NCBI GenBank assembly: GCA_005885165.1
Contig: VAXR01000070.1
Coordinates: 1 to 32,665 of the forward strand
Source of the DNA: Actinomycetota bacterium
GTDB lineage: Bacteria; Actinomycetota; Thermoleophilia; Solirubrobacterales; Thermoleophilaceae
Length of the DNA stretch: 32,665 nucleotides
Direction of reading: 5' to 3'
In this document: positions 7,576-16,542 of the stretch, one piece after another
Layout: each line of letters starts with the position of its first letter
How positions within the stretch are numbered: position 1 is the first letter of the stretch
Translations under genes and position numbers: made by a program
The notes under the pieces: model-generated
What the model saw: only the letters and a program-made list of their open reading frames with translations
The model's database searches: none
Told to the model about the DNA's origin: nothing

Positions 7576-8994
7576 GTGCTGAGCCTCCGCAGAATCGCGC
7601 GGCAGTACCTCCAGCACCTCATGGCGCTCGCCGCGATGGTGGGGTTGGCCCTGGCGGTGACGGTCTACGTGACCGTCCACGAGCGCCTCCGCTTCCCGTG
7701 GCAGCACGAAACGCGCATCTACGCCGAGTTCCAGAACGCCCAGTCGGTGACGCCCGGGCAGGGGCAGACCGTGGACGTGGCGGGCGTGCAGGTCGGCGAG
7801 ATCGGCGGCGTCACGCTGAAGGACGGGCGCGCGGTCGTGGAGCTCGACATCGAGTCGCACGTGCCGGGCGGCATGTTCCGCAACGCGCACCTGCAGCTGC
7901 GCCCGAAGACCGGCCTCAACGACATGGCGATCGAGATGGACCCGGGCCGGCCCGACCCGTCGCTGCCGGACAAGGGCCGCCTGCACGACGGGGATCACCT
8001 GCCGATCGAGAACACGCGGCCGAACGTGAACTCCGACGAGGTGCTGGCCGCGCTGGACGCCGACACACGGCAGTACCTGGCGGCGTTCGTGGACGCCGGC
8101 GGCCAGGGGCTGCGCGGGCGGGGGGCCGACCTCCGCCGCGTGCTGCAGGCCAGCCAGCCGACGTTCGCGCGGTCCGCACGGATCGGGCGGGCGGTGGCCG
8201 ACCGGCGCGCGAAGGTGCGGCGGCTCGTGACCAACCTAAAGCGCCTGGCGTTCGCCGCGGCGGTCAAGGACAAGGAGCTCGGCCGTCTGGTCGACTCCTC
8301 GTCGGCGATCTTCGGGACGATCGCGAGCCGCGACGCGGACCTCCGGGCGGCGGTCAGCCGCCTTCCGGGCGCGCTGCACGCGACCAGCAGCGCGCTGGCC
8401 GCCACGCGCGGGCTTGCGCTCGACGCACGGCCCGCTCTCAGCGCGTTGATCCCCGTGGCAGACGAGCTGACGCCGGCGCTCGTTCGCTCGCGGCCGCTGC
8501 TGCGCGACGCGACGCCGGTCATCGCCAACGGGGTGCGCCCACTGGTCCGCGCCGCGATCCCGCTGCTCCGCAAGCTCGGCCCCGAGCTCGCGCGGGTCGA
8601 CACCACGACGCCGGGGCTCGTGGACGCGGGACACGCACTGAACCACGTGGTGAACGAGCTCGCCTACAACCCGCCGGGCAAGGAGGAGGGCTACCTCTTC
8701 TGGCTTCCCTGGTTCGTGCACAACTCGAACTCGGTCGTCTCGATCGAGGACGCACACGGGGCCGCGTTCCGCGGACTCGTGCTCTTCGGCTGCTCGAGCG
8801 TTCCCTCAGTCCTCGCCGCCAACCCTGCGCTCCTCCCGTTCTTCCAGCTCCCGCTGTGCCCGAAGCACCCGAGCCCGCCGCGCGCGCAGCCCGGCACGCC
8901 CGACCAGATCCGGCGCACGATCGAGCGCTGGGCGCGCGGGCTGACGGCGCACCGCAAGGGCGCTCAGGCGCGGGCGAAGGGGGTGCATCGCTAG
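7576..8994 (+). CDS. MCE (MlaD-domain) family protein 5
   Basis: 472 residues; GTG start two bases after the previous stop. The anchor helix is about 16-34. The MlaD domain is about 47-124 (VDVAGVQVGEIGGVTL; LRPKTGLNDMAIEMDPG). Next comes RPNVNSDEVLAALDADTRQY, then a helical body with ELGRLVDSSSAIFGTIASRD, closely matching the equivalent part of protein 6 and so pointing to tandem duplication. The C-terminal domain has EEGYLFWLPWFVHNSNSVVS and a Cys pair (FGCSS..LPLCPKHP). Basic tail. In the periplasm, part of the presumed hexamer. Confidence 0.9.
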   Translation: MLSLRRIARQYLQHLMALAAMVGLALAVTVYVTVHERLRFPWQHETRIYAEFQNAQSVTPGQGQTVDVAGVQVGEIGGVTLKDGRAVVELDIESHVPGGMFRNAHLQLRPKTGLNDMAIEMDPGRPDPSLPDKGRLHDGDHLPIENTRPNVNSDEVLAALDADTRQYLAAFVDAGGQGLRGRGADLRRVLQASQPTFARSARIGRAVADRRAKVRRLVTNLKRLAFAAAVKDKELGRLVDSSSAIFGTIASRDADLRAAVSRLPGALHATSSALAATRGLALDARPALSALIPVADELTPALVRSRPLLRDATPVIANGVRPLVRAAIPLLRKLGPELARVDTTTPGLVDAGHALNHVVNELAYNPPGKEEGYLFWLPWFVHNSNSVVSIEDAHGAAFRGLVLFGCSSVPSVLAANPALLPFFQLPLCPKHPSPPRAQPGTPDQIRRTIERWARGLTAHRKGAQARAKGVHR

Positions 8995-10392
8995 ATGACG
9001 AAGCGCCCGCCCTCCCTCGTCCAGATCGCGGTGATGGTCGCCTTCGCGCTGTCGTGCCTCGGAATCCTCCTGTACGTCTGGCAGTCGTTCGGCGGCCAGA
9101 TCCCGCTCGCGCCGAAGGGGTACCGCGTGGTGGCCGGCTTCAACGAGGCGACGACGCTCTCGGACACCGCCGAGGTGCGGATCTCGGGCGTCCGGGTCGG
9201 CCGCGTCGTTTTGCTGTCCGAGCACGGTGGCCGGACCCAGGCGACGATGCAGATCGACCCGCGCTACGCGCCGATCGCGCGCGACACACGGGCGATCCTG
9301 CGGCTGAAGACGCTGCTCGGCGAGACCTACATCGAGCTGACGCCGGGCGACCGCCGTTCCGGCCTCCTGCCGGACGGCGGCAGGATCCCGAACACGCAAA
9401 TAGGGAGCACGACCGAGCTCGACGAGGTGACCCGCGCGCTCGACGCGCGCACGCGCCGCGATCTCCAGCACTTCCTGCACGGCCTCGCGGTCGGGCTCGC
9501 CGGCAGGGGTCAGGACCTGAACGACGCGCTGGGGAACCTCCCACCGTTCACCGACAGCACCACCGCGCTGCTCCGGGCGCTCGACTCCCAGGACCGCGCG
9601 GTGCGGAAGCTCGTCTCCGACAGCGGCGTGGTCTTCGGCGCGCTCGGTCGCCGCCAGGGCGAGCTAGCCGGGCTGATCCAGGCCGGCGACCGCGTCCTGT
9701 CGACGACGGCGGCCCGCGATCGCGACCTCGCCGAGACCGCGCGGATCCTCCCCGTCACGCTCGCGGAGCTGAGGCCCACGCTCGAGCAGGTGCGCCTCCT
9801 GTCGGGCGAGGCCGCGCCGGTCGTTCACGACCTGCGCCCAGGCGCCCGCGCGCTGGCCCCGGCGCTTCAGGACATCGCCGTGCTGTCGCCCCAGCTATAC
9901 GGCCTCTTCGGCGACGTCGACAAGGTGATCGCGGCATCGAAGCGGGGCGCGCCCGCCCTGACCGCGGTCGTTCGCGCCGCGCATCCGGCGCTGCGGCTCC
10001 TGGTCCCGCTCCTGCGCGAGGCGCAGCCGGTCGTGGACTACCTCGGCCTCTACAAGGAGGAGCTCGTCTCCCAGATCGCCGGCGTGGCAGCGGCGACTCA
10101 GGCGTCGGCGCCGGTGGGCACGGGCCAGTCGCTTCATTACGCGCGAGTGATCGTGCCGTTCACGGCGGAGGGCGCGGCCGCCCAGTACAAGCGCCTCACG
10201 ACCAACCGGCACAACCCGTACTTCCTCCCGCTGGCGCTGAACCGGCTGAAGCAGGCGCTCCTTTCCTTCGACTGCTCGAACGTGAAGAACGGCAACCCCG
10301 GCTTCGAGCAGGCGCCCCCGTGCCTCGTTCAGCCGCCATTGCACTTCCGCGGACGCGCCACCGCCTACCCGCACGTGCACAAGGACAAGTAG
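8995..10392 (+). CDS. MCE (MlaD-domain) family protein 6
   Basis: 465 residues; ATG immediately abuts the stop of protein 5. The anchor is about 9-29. The MlaD domain is about 43-118 (VRISGVRVGRVVLLSEHG; LKTLLGETYIELTPG). TTELDEVTRALDARTRRDL follows, then a helical body with VRKLVSDSGVVFGALGRRQ, and a C-terminal domain containing NRHNPYFLPLALNRLKQ and two Cys. This is the last gene of the block; nine bases separate its stop from the convergent kinase. No YrbE permease, MceG-like ATPase or Mas protein follows, so the transporter's other parts must be encoded elsewhere. Confidence 0.9.
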   Translation: MTKRPPSLVQIAVMVAFALSCLGILLYVWQSFGGQIPLAPKGYRVVAGFNEATTLSDTAEVRISGVRVGRVVLLSEHGGRTQATMQIDPRYAPIARDTRAILRLKTLLGETYIELTPGDRRSGLLPDGGRIPNTQIGSTTELDEVTRALDARTRRDLQHFLHGLAVGLAGRGQDLNDALGNLPPFTDSTTALLRALDSQDRAVRKLVSDSGVVFGALGRRQGELAGLIQAGDRVLSTTAARDRDLAETARILPVTLAELRPTLEQVRLLSGEAAPVVHDLRPGARALAPALQDIAVLSPQLYGLFGDVDKVIAASKRGAPALTAVVRAAHPALRLLVPLLREAQPVVDYLGLYKEELVSQIAGVAAATQASAPVGTGQSLHYARVIVPFTAEGAAAQYKRLTTNRHNPYFLPLALNRLKQALLSFDCSNVKNGNPGFEQAPPCLVQPPLHFRGRATAYPHVHKDK

Positions 10393-10401
10393 CGGCCGTG
10401 G

Positions 10402-11331
10402 CTAGGCGCTCGGCACCTCCGCCAGTGCCGTGATCGACCGGAACTCCTCGTAGCGCCTCGCTATGTCCTCCCGTTCGAGGCGCTCCATGCGCTCGGTGCC
10501 GAAGCCCTCGACGTTGAACGACGCGAGCACGGAGCCGTAGGTCATCGCGCGCCTCAGCTCGTCCTCGTCGTCCGGCGCGCCCTCCGGGCGGGACGCCATG
10601 TAGCCCATGAAGCCGCCGGCGAACGAGTCGCCCGCGCCGGTGGGATCCACCACGGTCTCGAGCGGGTACGCCGGCAGCGAGAAGAACCGGTCGCCCGTGA
10701 ACAGCGCGGCGCCGTACTCGCCCTGCTTCGCCACCACGGCGCGCGGCCCCACGCCGAGCAGCTGCCGCGCCGCGCGGACGAGGTTGGGCTGCTCGGTGAC
10801 CATGCGCACCTCGGCGTCGTTCATGAATACGAGGTCGACCTCGGCGATCGCCTGAAGGAGGGAATCGCGCGCGGTCTCGATCCAGAGGTTCATCGAGTCG
10901 AGGCCCACGAGCCGCGCGCGGTCGCACTGAGCGCGCACCGCGCGCTGGAGCTCCGGCTGGATGTTCGCCAGGAAGAGCATGCCTGCCGCCCGCGACTCGT
11001 CGGAGAGCTTCGGCTCGAAGCCCCCGAACACGCCCAGTTGGGTGTCCTCCGTGTGCGCGGTGTTCAGGTCGTACTCGTAGCGGCCGCGCCAGTGGAAGGT
11101 CTGCCCGCCCGGCACGTGCTCCACGTCGCTCGTGTCGATCGCGCGGGCGTGCAGGACGGCGTACTCGGCCTCGCCGAAGTCGTCGCCGACCGGCCCGACG
11201 ACCCGCACGTCGCTGAAGAAGCTCGCGGCGAGCGCGAAGTGCACCGCCGACCCTCCGAGCATCCGCTCGCGCTCCCCGAACGGCGTGCGCACGGAGTCGA
11301 ACGCGATTGAACCGACCACCACGAGGCTCAC
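10402..11331 (-). CDS. PfkB-family carbohydrate kinase
   Basis: 309 residues with GTG start (MSLVVVGSIAFDSV). Ribokinase/PfkB fold: N-terminal VVGSIAFD, substrate-side GGSAVHFALAAS (26-37) and the C-terminal signature VDPTGAGDSFAGGF (228-241), whose Asp235 is the catalytic base and GAGD forms the anion hole. It phosphorylates a sugar or nucleoside with ATP in the cytoplasm. The substrate is not clear; the GGSAVHFA motif and length fit the unassigned sugar-kinase group annotated in actinobacteria rather than classical RbsK. Minus-strand TAGCCT (11346-11341) lies nine bases before the GTG, with no Shine-Dalgarno. Divergent from the quinone oxidoreductase. Confidence 0.88.
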   Translation of the reverse strand: MSLVVVGSIAFDSVRTPFGERERMLGGSAVHFALAASFFSDVRVVGPVGDDFGEAEYAVLHARAIDTSDVEHVPGGQTFHWRGRYEYDLNTAHTEDTQLGVFGGFEPKLSDESRAAGMLFLANIQPELQRAVRAQCDRARLVGLDSMNLWIETARDSLLQAIAEVDLVFMNDAEVRMVTEQPNLVRAARQLLGVGPRAVVAKQGEYGAALFTGDRFFSLPAYPLETVVDPTGAGDSFAGGFMGYMASRPEGAPDDEDELRRAMTYGSVLASFNVEGFGTERMERLEREDIARRYEEFRSITALAEVPSA

Positions 11332-11340
11332 GGCCGGTGC

Positions 11341-11375
11341 AGGCTAGTGGAGCGCACCCCGACCCGGGATAACCT
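11341..11375. promoter_or_regulatory. Divergent leaderless-type promoters for kinase(-) and oxidoreductase(+)
   Basis: Minus-strand TAGCCT (11346-11341) is nine bases from GTG 11331; plus-strand TAACCT (11370-11375) is ten bases from ATG 11386. The whole divergent gap is 54 bp, so the two promoters must share or overlap upstream elements. Confidence 0.45.
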
Positions 11376-11385
11376 GACCCGCCCG

Positions 11386-12360
11386 ATGCGCGCCGTCCAG
11401 CTAACGGAGTTCGGTGGGCCCGAGGTCCTGAAGCTGGTGGAGCTCGACGTGCCTGAGCCGGCCGAGGGCGAGGTCCTCATCAGGGTCTCGCGCGCGGGGA
11501 TCAACTTCGCCGACACCCACCAGCGCGAGAACGCCTACATCGCGAGGCGCGAGCTTCCGTTCGTGCCCGGCGGCGAGGTGGCCGGCACGGTCGAGCGGGG
11601 GGCAGGCGAGCTGCGGGAGGGCACGCGCGTCGTGGCGCTGACCGCGGGCACGGGCGGCTACGCGGAGTACGCGACGGCGTCCGCCGAGACGACGTTCCCG
11701 CTGCATGACGAGCTCGACGACGGCACCGCGCTGGCCCTGCTGATCCAGGGCCTCACCGCCTGGCACCTGTTCCGGACGTCGGCGCAGCTCAGGGAGGGCG
11801 AGAGCGTGGTTGTTCACTCGGCGGCGGGCGGGGTGGGGAGCATCGCGGTCCAGCTCGCGAAGCCGTTCGGCGCCGGGAGGACGATCGCCACGGCCGGCTC
11901 GGAGGAGAAGCGGGCGCTCGCGCTCGAGCTCGGCGCCGACGCGGCCCTCGACTACGGCGTGGAGGACCTCACCGGCGCTCTCATCGAGGCGAACGGCGGG
12001 CGGCAGGTCGACGTCGTGCTGGAGATGGCCGGCGGCCGCGTCTTCGAGCAGAGCCTCGCCGCGCTGGCGCCGTTCGGCCGTCTGGTTGTCTACGGGATCT
12101 CGACTCGGGAGCAGGTGCAGGTCTCGACCGGCTCGCTTCTGCGCAGCAGCCGGGCGGTGGTCGGTTTCTGGCTGATGCACTGCCTCGAGCGGCCCAAGAT
12201 GCTTCGCGAACCGCTTCGGGACCTGTTCGAGCGGGCGGCCCGGGGCGAGCTCCGCGCGGTCGTCGGCGGCACCTACGGGCTCTCAGAAGTGCGGCGCGCG
12301 CACGAGGATCTGGCCGGGCGCCGGACGTCGGGAAAGCTGTTGCTCGACCCGTCGAGCTGA
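11386..12360 (+). CDS. Zinc-free NAD(P)H:quinone oxidoreductase (MDR superfamily)
   Basis: 324 residues. MRAVQLTEFGGPEVLKLVE is the classical start of the Qor-type medium-chain dehydrogenase/reductase group. A GroES-like N-domain (to about residue 115) includes AGINFADTHQREN, characteristic of Qor and lacking the zinc ligands of alcohol dehydrogenases. The Rossmann domain has VVVHSAAGGVGSIAVQLAK (141-159), with AAGGVG binding NADPH, and ELGADAALDY (181-190). It should reduce quinones or enones using NADPH in the cytosol; the physiological acceptor is unknown. ATG 11386 is chosen over an in-frame GTG at 11347 because the family begins at MRAVQ and TAACCT lies ten bases upstream. Followed after 23 bp by the helicase gene. 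Confidence 0.9.
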   Translation: MRAVQLTEFGGPEVLKLVELDVPEPAEGEVLIRVSRAGINFADTHQRENAYIARRELPFVPGGEVAGTVERGAGELREGTRVVALTAGTGGYAEYATASAETTFPLHDELDDGTALALLIQGLTAWHLFRTSAQLREGESVVVHSAAGGVGSIAVQLAKPFGAGRTIATAGSEEKRALALELGADAALDYGVEDLTGALIEANGGRQVDVVLEMAGGRVFEQSLAALAPFGRLVVYGISTREQVQVSTGSLLRSSRAVVGFWLMHCLERPKMLREPLRDLFERAARGELRAVVGGTYGLSEVRRAHEDLAGRRTSGKLLLDPSS

Positions 12361-12371
12361 GCCGGCGCCGA

Positions 12372-12377
12372 TAACCT
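12372..12377 (+). promoter_or_regulatory. Leaderless-type -10 of the DEAD-box helicase
   Basis: TAACCT ends six bases before GTG 12384 in the 23-bp gap after the oxidoreductase; no Shine-Dalgarno is present. Confidence 0.4.
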
Positions 12378-12383
12378 CGCTTC

Positions 12384-13859
12384 GTGCCCACGTTCGCGGA
12401 TCTCGGCCTGTCGAAGCCGTTGCTCGATGCGCTGGCGCACCTCGGCTACGAACGGCCGACGCCGATCCAGGAGCAGGCGATACCCGAGCTGCTTGCCGGA
12501 CGCGATGTGATCGGGCAGGCGCAGACCGGCACGGGCAAGACGGCCGCGTTCGGGCTTCCCCTGCTCGAGTTCGTGGACCCCGAGGACCAGGAGGTGCAGG
12601 CGCTCGTCCTCACCCCGACGCGCGAGCTCTGCATCCAGGTCACGCAGGCGCTGCGGGCATACGGCGAGCGACGCGGGGTCGAGATCGTGGCGATCTTCGG
12701 CGGCGCGCCGATTCGCGACCAGGCCGCGTACTTGCGCCAGGGCGCGCAGGTGGTGGTCGGCACCGTCGGCCGCGTGATGGACATGATGAGCCGCCACTTC
12801 CTGGTGCTCAGCGACGCGCGCTACGTGGTGCTCGACGAGGCCGACGAGATGCTCGACCTCGGCTTCCTCGAGGACGTCGAGACCATCCTCTCGCGCTGTC
12901 CGTCAGGGCGCCAGACCGCCCTCTTCTCCGCGACGATCCCGCTGGAGATCAGTCGCCTCGCCGAGCAGCGGATGTTCGACCCGGTGACCATCAAGGTGCG
13001 CGCCGAGACGCTCACGATCGACACGGTGGACCAGTTCTACGTCGAGGTGGGGGTCAGGGAGAAGGCGGAGGCGCTGGCGCGGGTGCTGAAGTCGGAGCGC
13101 CCCGATCAGGCGATCATCTTCGTCCGGACGAAGATCGGGGCGGATCGCCTGGCGCGCGCACTCGGCGACCGCGGTGTGCGCGTGAAGGCGCTCCACGGCG
13201 ACATGACCCAGGGCTCCCGCGACGGTGTGATGCTCGCCTTCAAGGGCGGCCGCGAGCGGCTGCTCGTTGCGACGGACATCGCGGCGCGCGGGCTCGACAT
13301 CTCGGGCGTGAGCCACGTCGTGAACTACGACCTTCCGAACTCGCCGGATCTCTACGTGCACCGGATCGGGAGGACGGGGCGAGTGGGGCGCTCGGGCAGG
13401 GCGATCACGCTGGTCACGCCGAAGCAGCGCCGGGACCTCGCAGCGATCGAGCGGCACGCGAACACGGAGATCGTGGAGTGGTCCGCGAACGGAGGCCCGC
13501 CGCCGTCCGAGGCCGAGGCCCGGCGCGACGGCGAGCCGGAGCGCGCGCCCCGTGACGAGAAGCGCGAGCGCCGCCAGCCGCGCCGTCCCCGCCACACGAA
13601 GCCGCACGCGCGCGAAGACGGGGACCGGGCGAAGCTGATGATCGGCGCGGGCCGCGCAGACGGCCTGGAGCCGGCGGACGTGATCGGCGCGATCGTCGAC
13701 CACTCGCACCTGGAAGGCGAGGACGTGACCGGAGTGCGGGTGCTGGAGCGGTTCAGCTTCGCGGAGGTGCCGTTCCGGCGGGCCGAGGAGGTCGTGAAGA
13801 AGGTCCGCGGAAAGCGCGTGAGAGGTACCGAACTCGAGCTGGAGGTGACGGGAAGATGA
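12384..13859 (+). CDS. deaD: DEAD-box ATP-dependent RNA helicase with DbpA-type C-terminal domain
   Basis: 491 residues. All core motifs are visible: Q motif TPIQEQAIP, motif I AQTGTGKT (46-53), Ia PTREL (78-82), II DEAD (151-154), III SAT (182-184), [11 protein letters not shown] and [10 protein letters not shown]. Motif Ib reads TVGR (127-130) rather than the usual TPGR. A charged linker (about 380-420, Arg/Glu/Pro rich) leads to a DbpA-like RNA-binding domain ([19 protein letters not shown] to the end), as in CsdA/DeaD. Such enzymes unwind short RNA duplexes in ribosome assembly and RNA decay, often in the cold. GTG start with TAACCT six bases upstream. The stop overlaps the cyclophilin ATG (ATGA), so the two are translationally coupled. 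Confidence 0.93.
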   Translation: MPTFADLGLSKPLLDALAHLGYERPTPIQEQAIPELLAGRDVIGQAQTGTGKTAAFGLPLLEFVDPEDQEVQALVLTPTRELCIQVTQALRAYGERRGVEIVAIFGGAPIRDQAAYLRQGAQVVVGTVGRVMDMMSRHFLVLSDARYVVLDEADEMLDLGFLEDVETILSRCPSGRQTALFSATIPLEISRLAEQRMFDPVTIKVRAETLTIDTVDQFYVEVGVREKAEALARVLKSERPDQAIIFVRTKIGADRLARALGDRGVRVKALHGDMTQGSRDGVMLAFKGGRERLLVATDIAARGLDISGVSHVVNYDLPNSPDLYVHRIGRTGRVGRSGRAITLVTPKQRRDLAAIERHANTEIVEWSANGGPPPSEAEARRDGEPERAPRDEKRERRQPRRPRHTKPHAREDGDRAKLMIGAGRADGLEPADVIGAIVDHSHLEGEDVTGVRVLERFSFAEVPFRRAEEVVKKVRGKRVRGTELELEVTGR

Positions 13860-14320
13860 GCGAGGCGACAATGCACACGAACCACGGGCCGATCCGCCTG
13901 GAGCTGTTCGACGACGACGCGCCGAAGACGGTCGGCAACTTCCGCAAGCTCGCCGGCGACGGCTTCTACGACGGGCTGATCTTCCACCGCGTGATCCGCG
14001 ACTTCATGATCCAGGGCGGCTGCCCCCAGGGCACGGGGACCGGCGGGCCCGGCTACACGTTCGAGGACGAGATCAACGACCAGAAGGTGGTGCGCGGCGC
14101 GCTCGCGATGGCGAACGCGGGGCCGAACACCAACGGCAGCCAGTTCTTCATCGTCACGACCGACGCCGCGCCGTGGCTCGACGGCAAGCACACCGTGTTC
14201 GGCCGCGTGGCGGACGGCATGGACGCGGTCGACGCGATCGAGTCGCAGCCGACGGGCGCGGGCGACCGTCCGGTCGAGGACGTCGTGATCGAGCGCGTGG
14301 AGCTCGCCGAAGCCGCTTAG
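13856..14320 (+). CDS. Cyclophilin-type peptidyl-prolyl cis-trans isomerase
   Basis: 154 residues, cytoplasmic (no signal peptide). Cyclophilin core: [19 protein letters not shown], then [19 protein letters not shown] with the catalytic Arg and the FMIQGG strand, [24 protein letters not shown] and the C-terminal [11 protein letters not shown]. The usual active-site residues (Arg, Phe, Gln, Asn-rich loop, His) are present. It speeds prolyl isomerisation during folding. Short single-domain form like PpiB. Starts inside the helicase stop codon, so expression follows that gene. Confidence 0.93.
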   Translation: MSEATMHTNHGPIRLELFDDDAPKTVGNFRKLAGDGFYDGLIFHRVIRDFMIQGGCPQGTGTGGPGYTFEDEINDQKVVRGALAMANAGPNTNGSQFFIVTTDAAPWLDGKHTVFGRVADGMDAVDAIESQPTGAGDRPVEDVVIERVELAEAA

Positions 14321-14789
14321 CTTTCCCGCCCATAGACCCGTTGCGGATGCGTAGGCGCGATTGTGCCTGCTCGCGCGCCCGGCTCGTGCACTTGCGCAGC
14401 CCGCTCCTGCGCTCGCGCATTGCTTCTGCCTCCCGTAGAGCGACGAAGAAGAGGGGGGAAGTTACGTTTCCATCACCCTTGTCGCGCTGCTGTCACGCGG
14501 CATTCGTCCCGACGGAGGATGAGGGTCCTTCCGGCGTAGTTCCCCGAGCAGCTGCGCGGAATGGACGCCATCGAGGCAAACCCGCCCCGTGTAACGCTGC
14601 CGTAACGGACTGAGCGAGCAGCCATCCGGGCTCCCCCTTCGTCGCCCAATCGGACCGGGCTGCGCCCGGGTTCGGGACGTCAGCGGGCGCGACAGCTACG
14701 TCAAACGGCCCGTCCCCCGGCGCACACCCCTTTAGACTCCTTGGCCAGCCGGCCAAAGGGCGCGCAACCACACGAGGAGGACCGGGGAG
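14321..14789. other. 469-bp gene-free interval with short hairpins and the ALDH promoter
   Basis: No convincing gene on either strand; the long frames crossing it are continuations of shadow frames. It holds an imperfect inverted repeat at 14513-14533 (CGGAGGA..TCCTTCCG, one bulge) and a tight stem at 14655-14669 (CCGGGC-TGC-GCCCGG). A GGCAAACCC stretch near 14575 superficially recalls a c-di-GMP riboswitch but lacks the rest of it. A TAGACT -10-like hexamer occurs at 14733-14738. Composition is slightly less GC-biased than the genes. A structured leader is possible but unproven. Confidence 0.4.
14733..14780 (+). promoter_or_regulatory. Aldehyde dehydrogenase promoter and Shine-Dalgarno
   Basis: TAGACT (14733-14738) about 50 bases before the start, and a strong GAGGAGG (14774-14780) nine bases before ATG 14790. 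This gene therefore has a real leader. Confidence 0.45.
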
Positions 14790-16349
14790 ATGGCGACCGT
14801 CGAGCAGAAGTCCGTCGAGGCGACGCAAAACGGAGGTGCCGACGGGCGGACGTTTGCCGTTGACAACCCGGCCACGGGGGAGCACATCATCCGTCTGCCG
14901 GACATGGACGCCGGGCGGGTGCGCGAGCTCGTCGCGCGCGCGCGCGAGGCCCAGAAGGCGTGGGCGGAGCAGAGCTTCGACGACCGCGCGGCGGTGATGT
15001 ACCGCGCCCGGCAGTGGATGGTCGACAACCGCGAGCGAATCGCGAAGACCGTCATGGAGGAGAACGGCAAGACGCGCGAGGACGCGATGCTGGCCGACGT
15101 CTTCACGACCGCGGACGCGCTCGGCTTCTGGGCGAAGAAGGCGTCCGTGTACCTGGCCGATGAGCGCGTGCGTTCGCACTCGCCGTTCGTGATCGGCCGC
15201 AAGCTCATCGTTCGCTACCGGCCCCGCGGCGTTGTCGGGGTGATCGGGCCGTGGAACTACCCGATCGCCAACTGCTTCGGCGATGCGATCCCCGCGCTCA
15301 TGGCGGGCAACTCGGTGGTGCTCAAGCCGAGCGAGGTGACGCCGATCTCCTCGCTGCTGATGGAGGAGGGGATGCGCGCCGCCGGCCTGCCCGAGGACGT
15401 GATGCTCGTCGCGACGGGCACCGGCGAGACGGGCGCCGCGCTGATCGACGAGGTCGACATGGTCATGTTCACCGGATCGACCCGCACCGGCAAGAAGATC
15501 ATGGGTCGCGCGTCCGAGACGTTGACTCCCGTCTCGCTCGAGCTCGGTGGCAAGGATCCGATGATCGTGCTGCGCGACGCCGACCTCGAGCGCGCCGCCA
15601 ACACGGCCGTGTACTGGGGAATGGCCAACGGAGGCCAGATCTGCATGTCCGTCGAGCGCGTATACGTCGAGGAGCCGGTCTACGACGAATTCGTGGCCAA
15701 GGTGATCGAGAAGACCCGGGCGCTCCGGCAGGGCAAGCCCGAGGGACCGGGGTCGGTGGAGGTCGGGGCCGTGACGTTCGCTCCCCAGGTCGAGATCATC
15801 GAGCGCCATATCCGCGACGCGGTCGACAAGGGCGCACAGGTGCAACTGGGCGGGAAGGTCGCCGACGGCCCAGGTCGCTACTTCCAGCCGACGGTCCTCA
15901 CGGACGTCGACCACTCGATGCAGATCATGACCGAGGAGACGTTTGGCCCAACGCTGCCGATCATGAAGGTTCGCGACGAGCACGAGGCGCTGCGCTATGC
16001 GAACGACTCGCGCTACGGCCTGAACTCGAGCGTGTTCACGCGCGATCTCGAGAAGGGCGAGCGGATCGCACGCCAGCTCACGGCGGGCAGCGCCTGCGTC
16101 AACGACGCGGTGATGAATTACGCGGCCACGGAGCTGCCTTTCGGCGGCACCGGGGAGTCCGGGATCGGCTACCGGCACGGAGCCGCGGGCATCCAGAAGT
16201 ACTGCGAAGTGCAGGCGCTGATGGTCACCCGATTCGCGCCGAAGAAGGACACGTTCATGTTCCCCTACGCTCCGGCGCGCAGCAGGCTGGTGGAACGGCT
16301 GTCGGTGCTCCTGTACGGACGGGTGCCGCGGAAGTACCGCGACCGCTAG
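14790..16349 (+). CDS. NAD(P)-dependent aldehyde dehydrogenase
   Basis: 519 residues, ALDH superfamily. Seen: GPWNYPI (Asn156 oxyanion residue), VVLKPSE (Lys179), FTGSTRTGKKI cofactor loop (227-237), LELGGKDP with general base Glu251, and GGQICMS with catalytic Cys285. The C-terminal TEETFGPTLPI and ELPFGGTGESGIGYRHG match succinate-semialdehyde / medium-chain aldehyde dehydrogenases. The last 30 residues are basic (FAPKKDTFMFPYAPARSR). It oxidises an aldehyde to the acid with NAD(P)+ in the cytosol; the true substrate is not determinable. It stands alone, with its own promoter, a GAGGAGG ribosome site and a probable terminator directly after the stop. Confidence 0.92.
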   Translation: MATVEQKSVEATQNGGADGRTFAVDNPATGEHIIRLPDMDAGRVRELVARAREAQKAWAEQSFDDRAAVMYRARQWMVDNRERIAKTVMEENGKTREDAMLADVFTTADALGFWAKKASVYLADERVRSHSPFVIGRKLIVRYRPRGVVGVIGPWNYPIANCFGDAIPALMAGNSVVLKPSEVTPISSLLMEEGMRAAGLPEDVMLVATGTGETGAALIDEVDMVMFTGSTRTGKKIMGRASETLTPVSLELGGKDPMIVLRDADLERAANTAVYWGMANGGQICMSVERVYVEEPVYDEFVAKVIEKTRALRQGKPEGPGSVEVGAVTFAPQVEIIERHIRDAVDKGAQVQLGGKVADGPGRYFQPTVLTDVDHSMQIMTEETFGPTLPIMKVRDEHEALRYANDSRYGLNSSVFTRDLEKGERIARQLTAGSACVNDAVMNYAATELPFGGTGESGIGYRHGAAGIQKYCEVQALMVTRFAPKKDTFMFPYAPARSRLVERLSVLLYGRVPRKYRDR

Positions 16350-16371
16350 GCGGCGCGCGCCGCCGCCTTTC
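16349..16371 (+). terminator. Probable intrinsic terminator after the aldehyde dehydrogenase
   Basis: A perfect 16-bp palindrome (16349-16364) begins at the last base of the stop codon. It folds as GGCGGC, loop GCGC, GCCGCC, followed by GCCTTTCC. The U-tract is short, as usual in very GC-rich genomes. Confidence 0.5.
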
Positions 16372-16542
16372 CGGCTGCAGTCAGCGTCGGCAACCCCCGT
16401 CCCGAGCGTCATATCCCGGACGCTCACGCACCTGAGGCCACCGAATCGATCGAAGCTAGGCGCACTGCCACCCGGGTAAGGATGGCGAGCGGGGCGCTGG
16501 GTGATCTACGTCACGTTTCGGAGGCGTCTGAGTCGGCGACAC

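Noticed and set aside
7698-10433. 911-residue frame overlapping MCE proteins 5 and 6
   Set aside because: Arg/Pro/Gly-rich frame without domain, an effect of high GC at third positions.
14570-14605. GGCAAACCC...TAACGCTGCCG resembling a c-di-GMP (GEMM) riboswitch
   Set aside because: Only one conserved stretch matches; the second conserved segment (ACGCAAAGC-like) and the GNRA tetraloop arm are absent.
14493-16427. 644-residue minus-strand frame over the aldehyde dehydrogenase
   Set aside because: Antisense to a complete enzyme with all catalytic motifs; His/Arg/Asp-rich shadow composition and no start signals.
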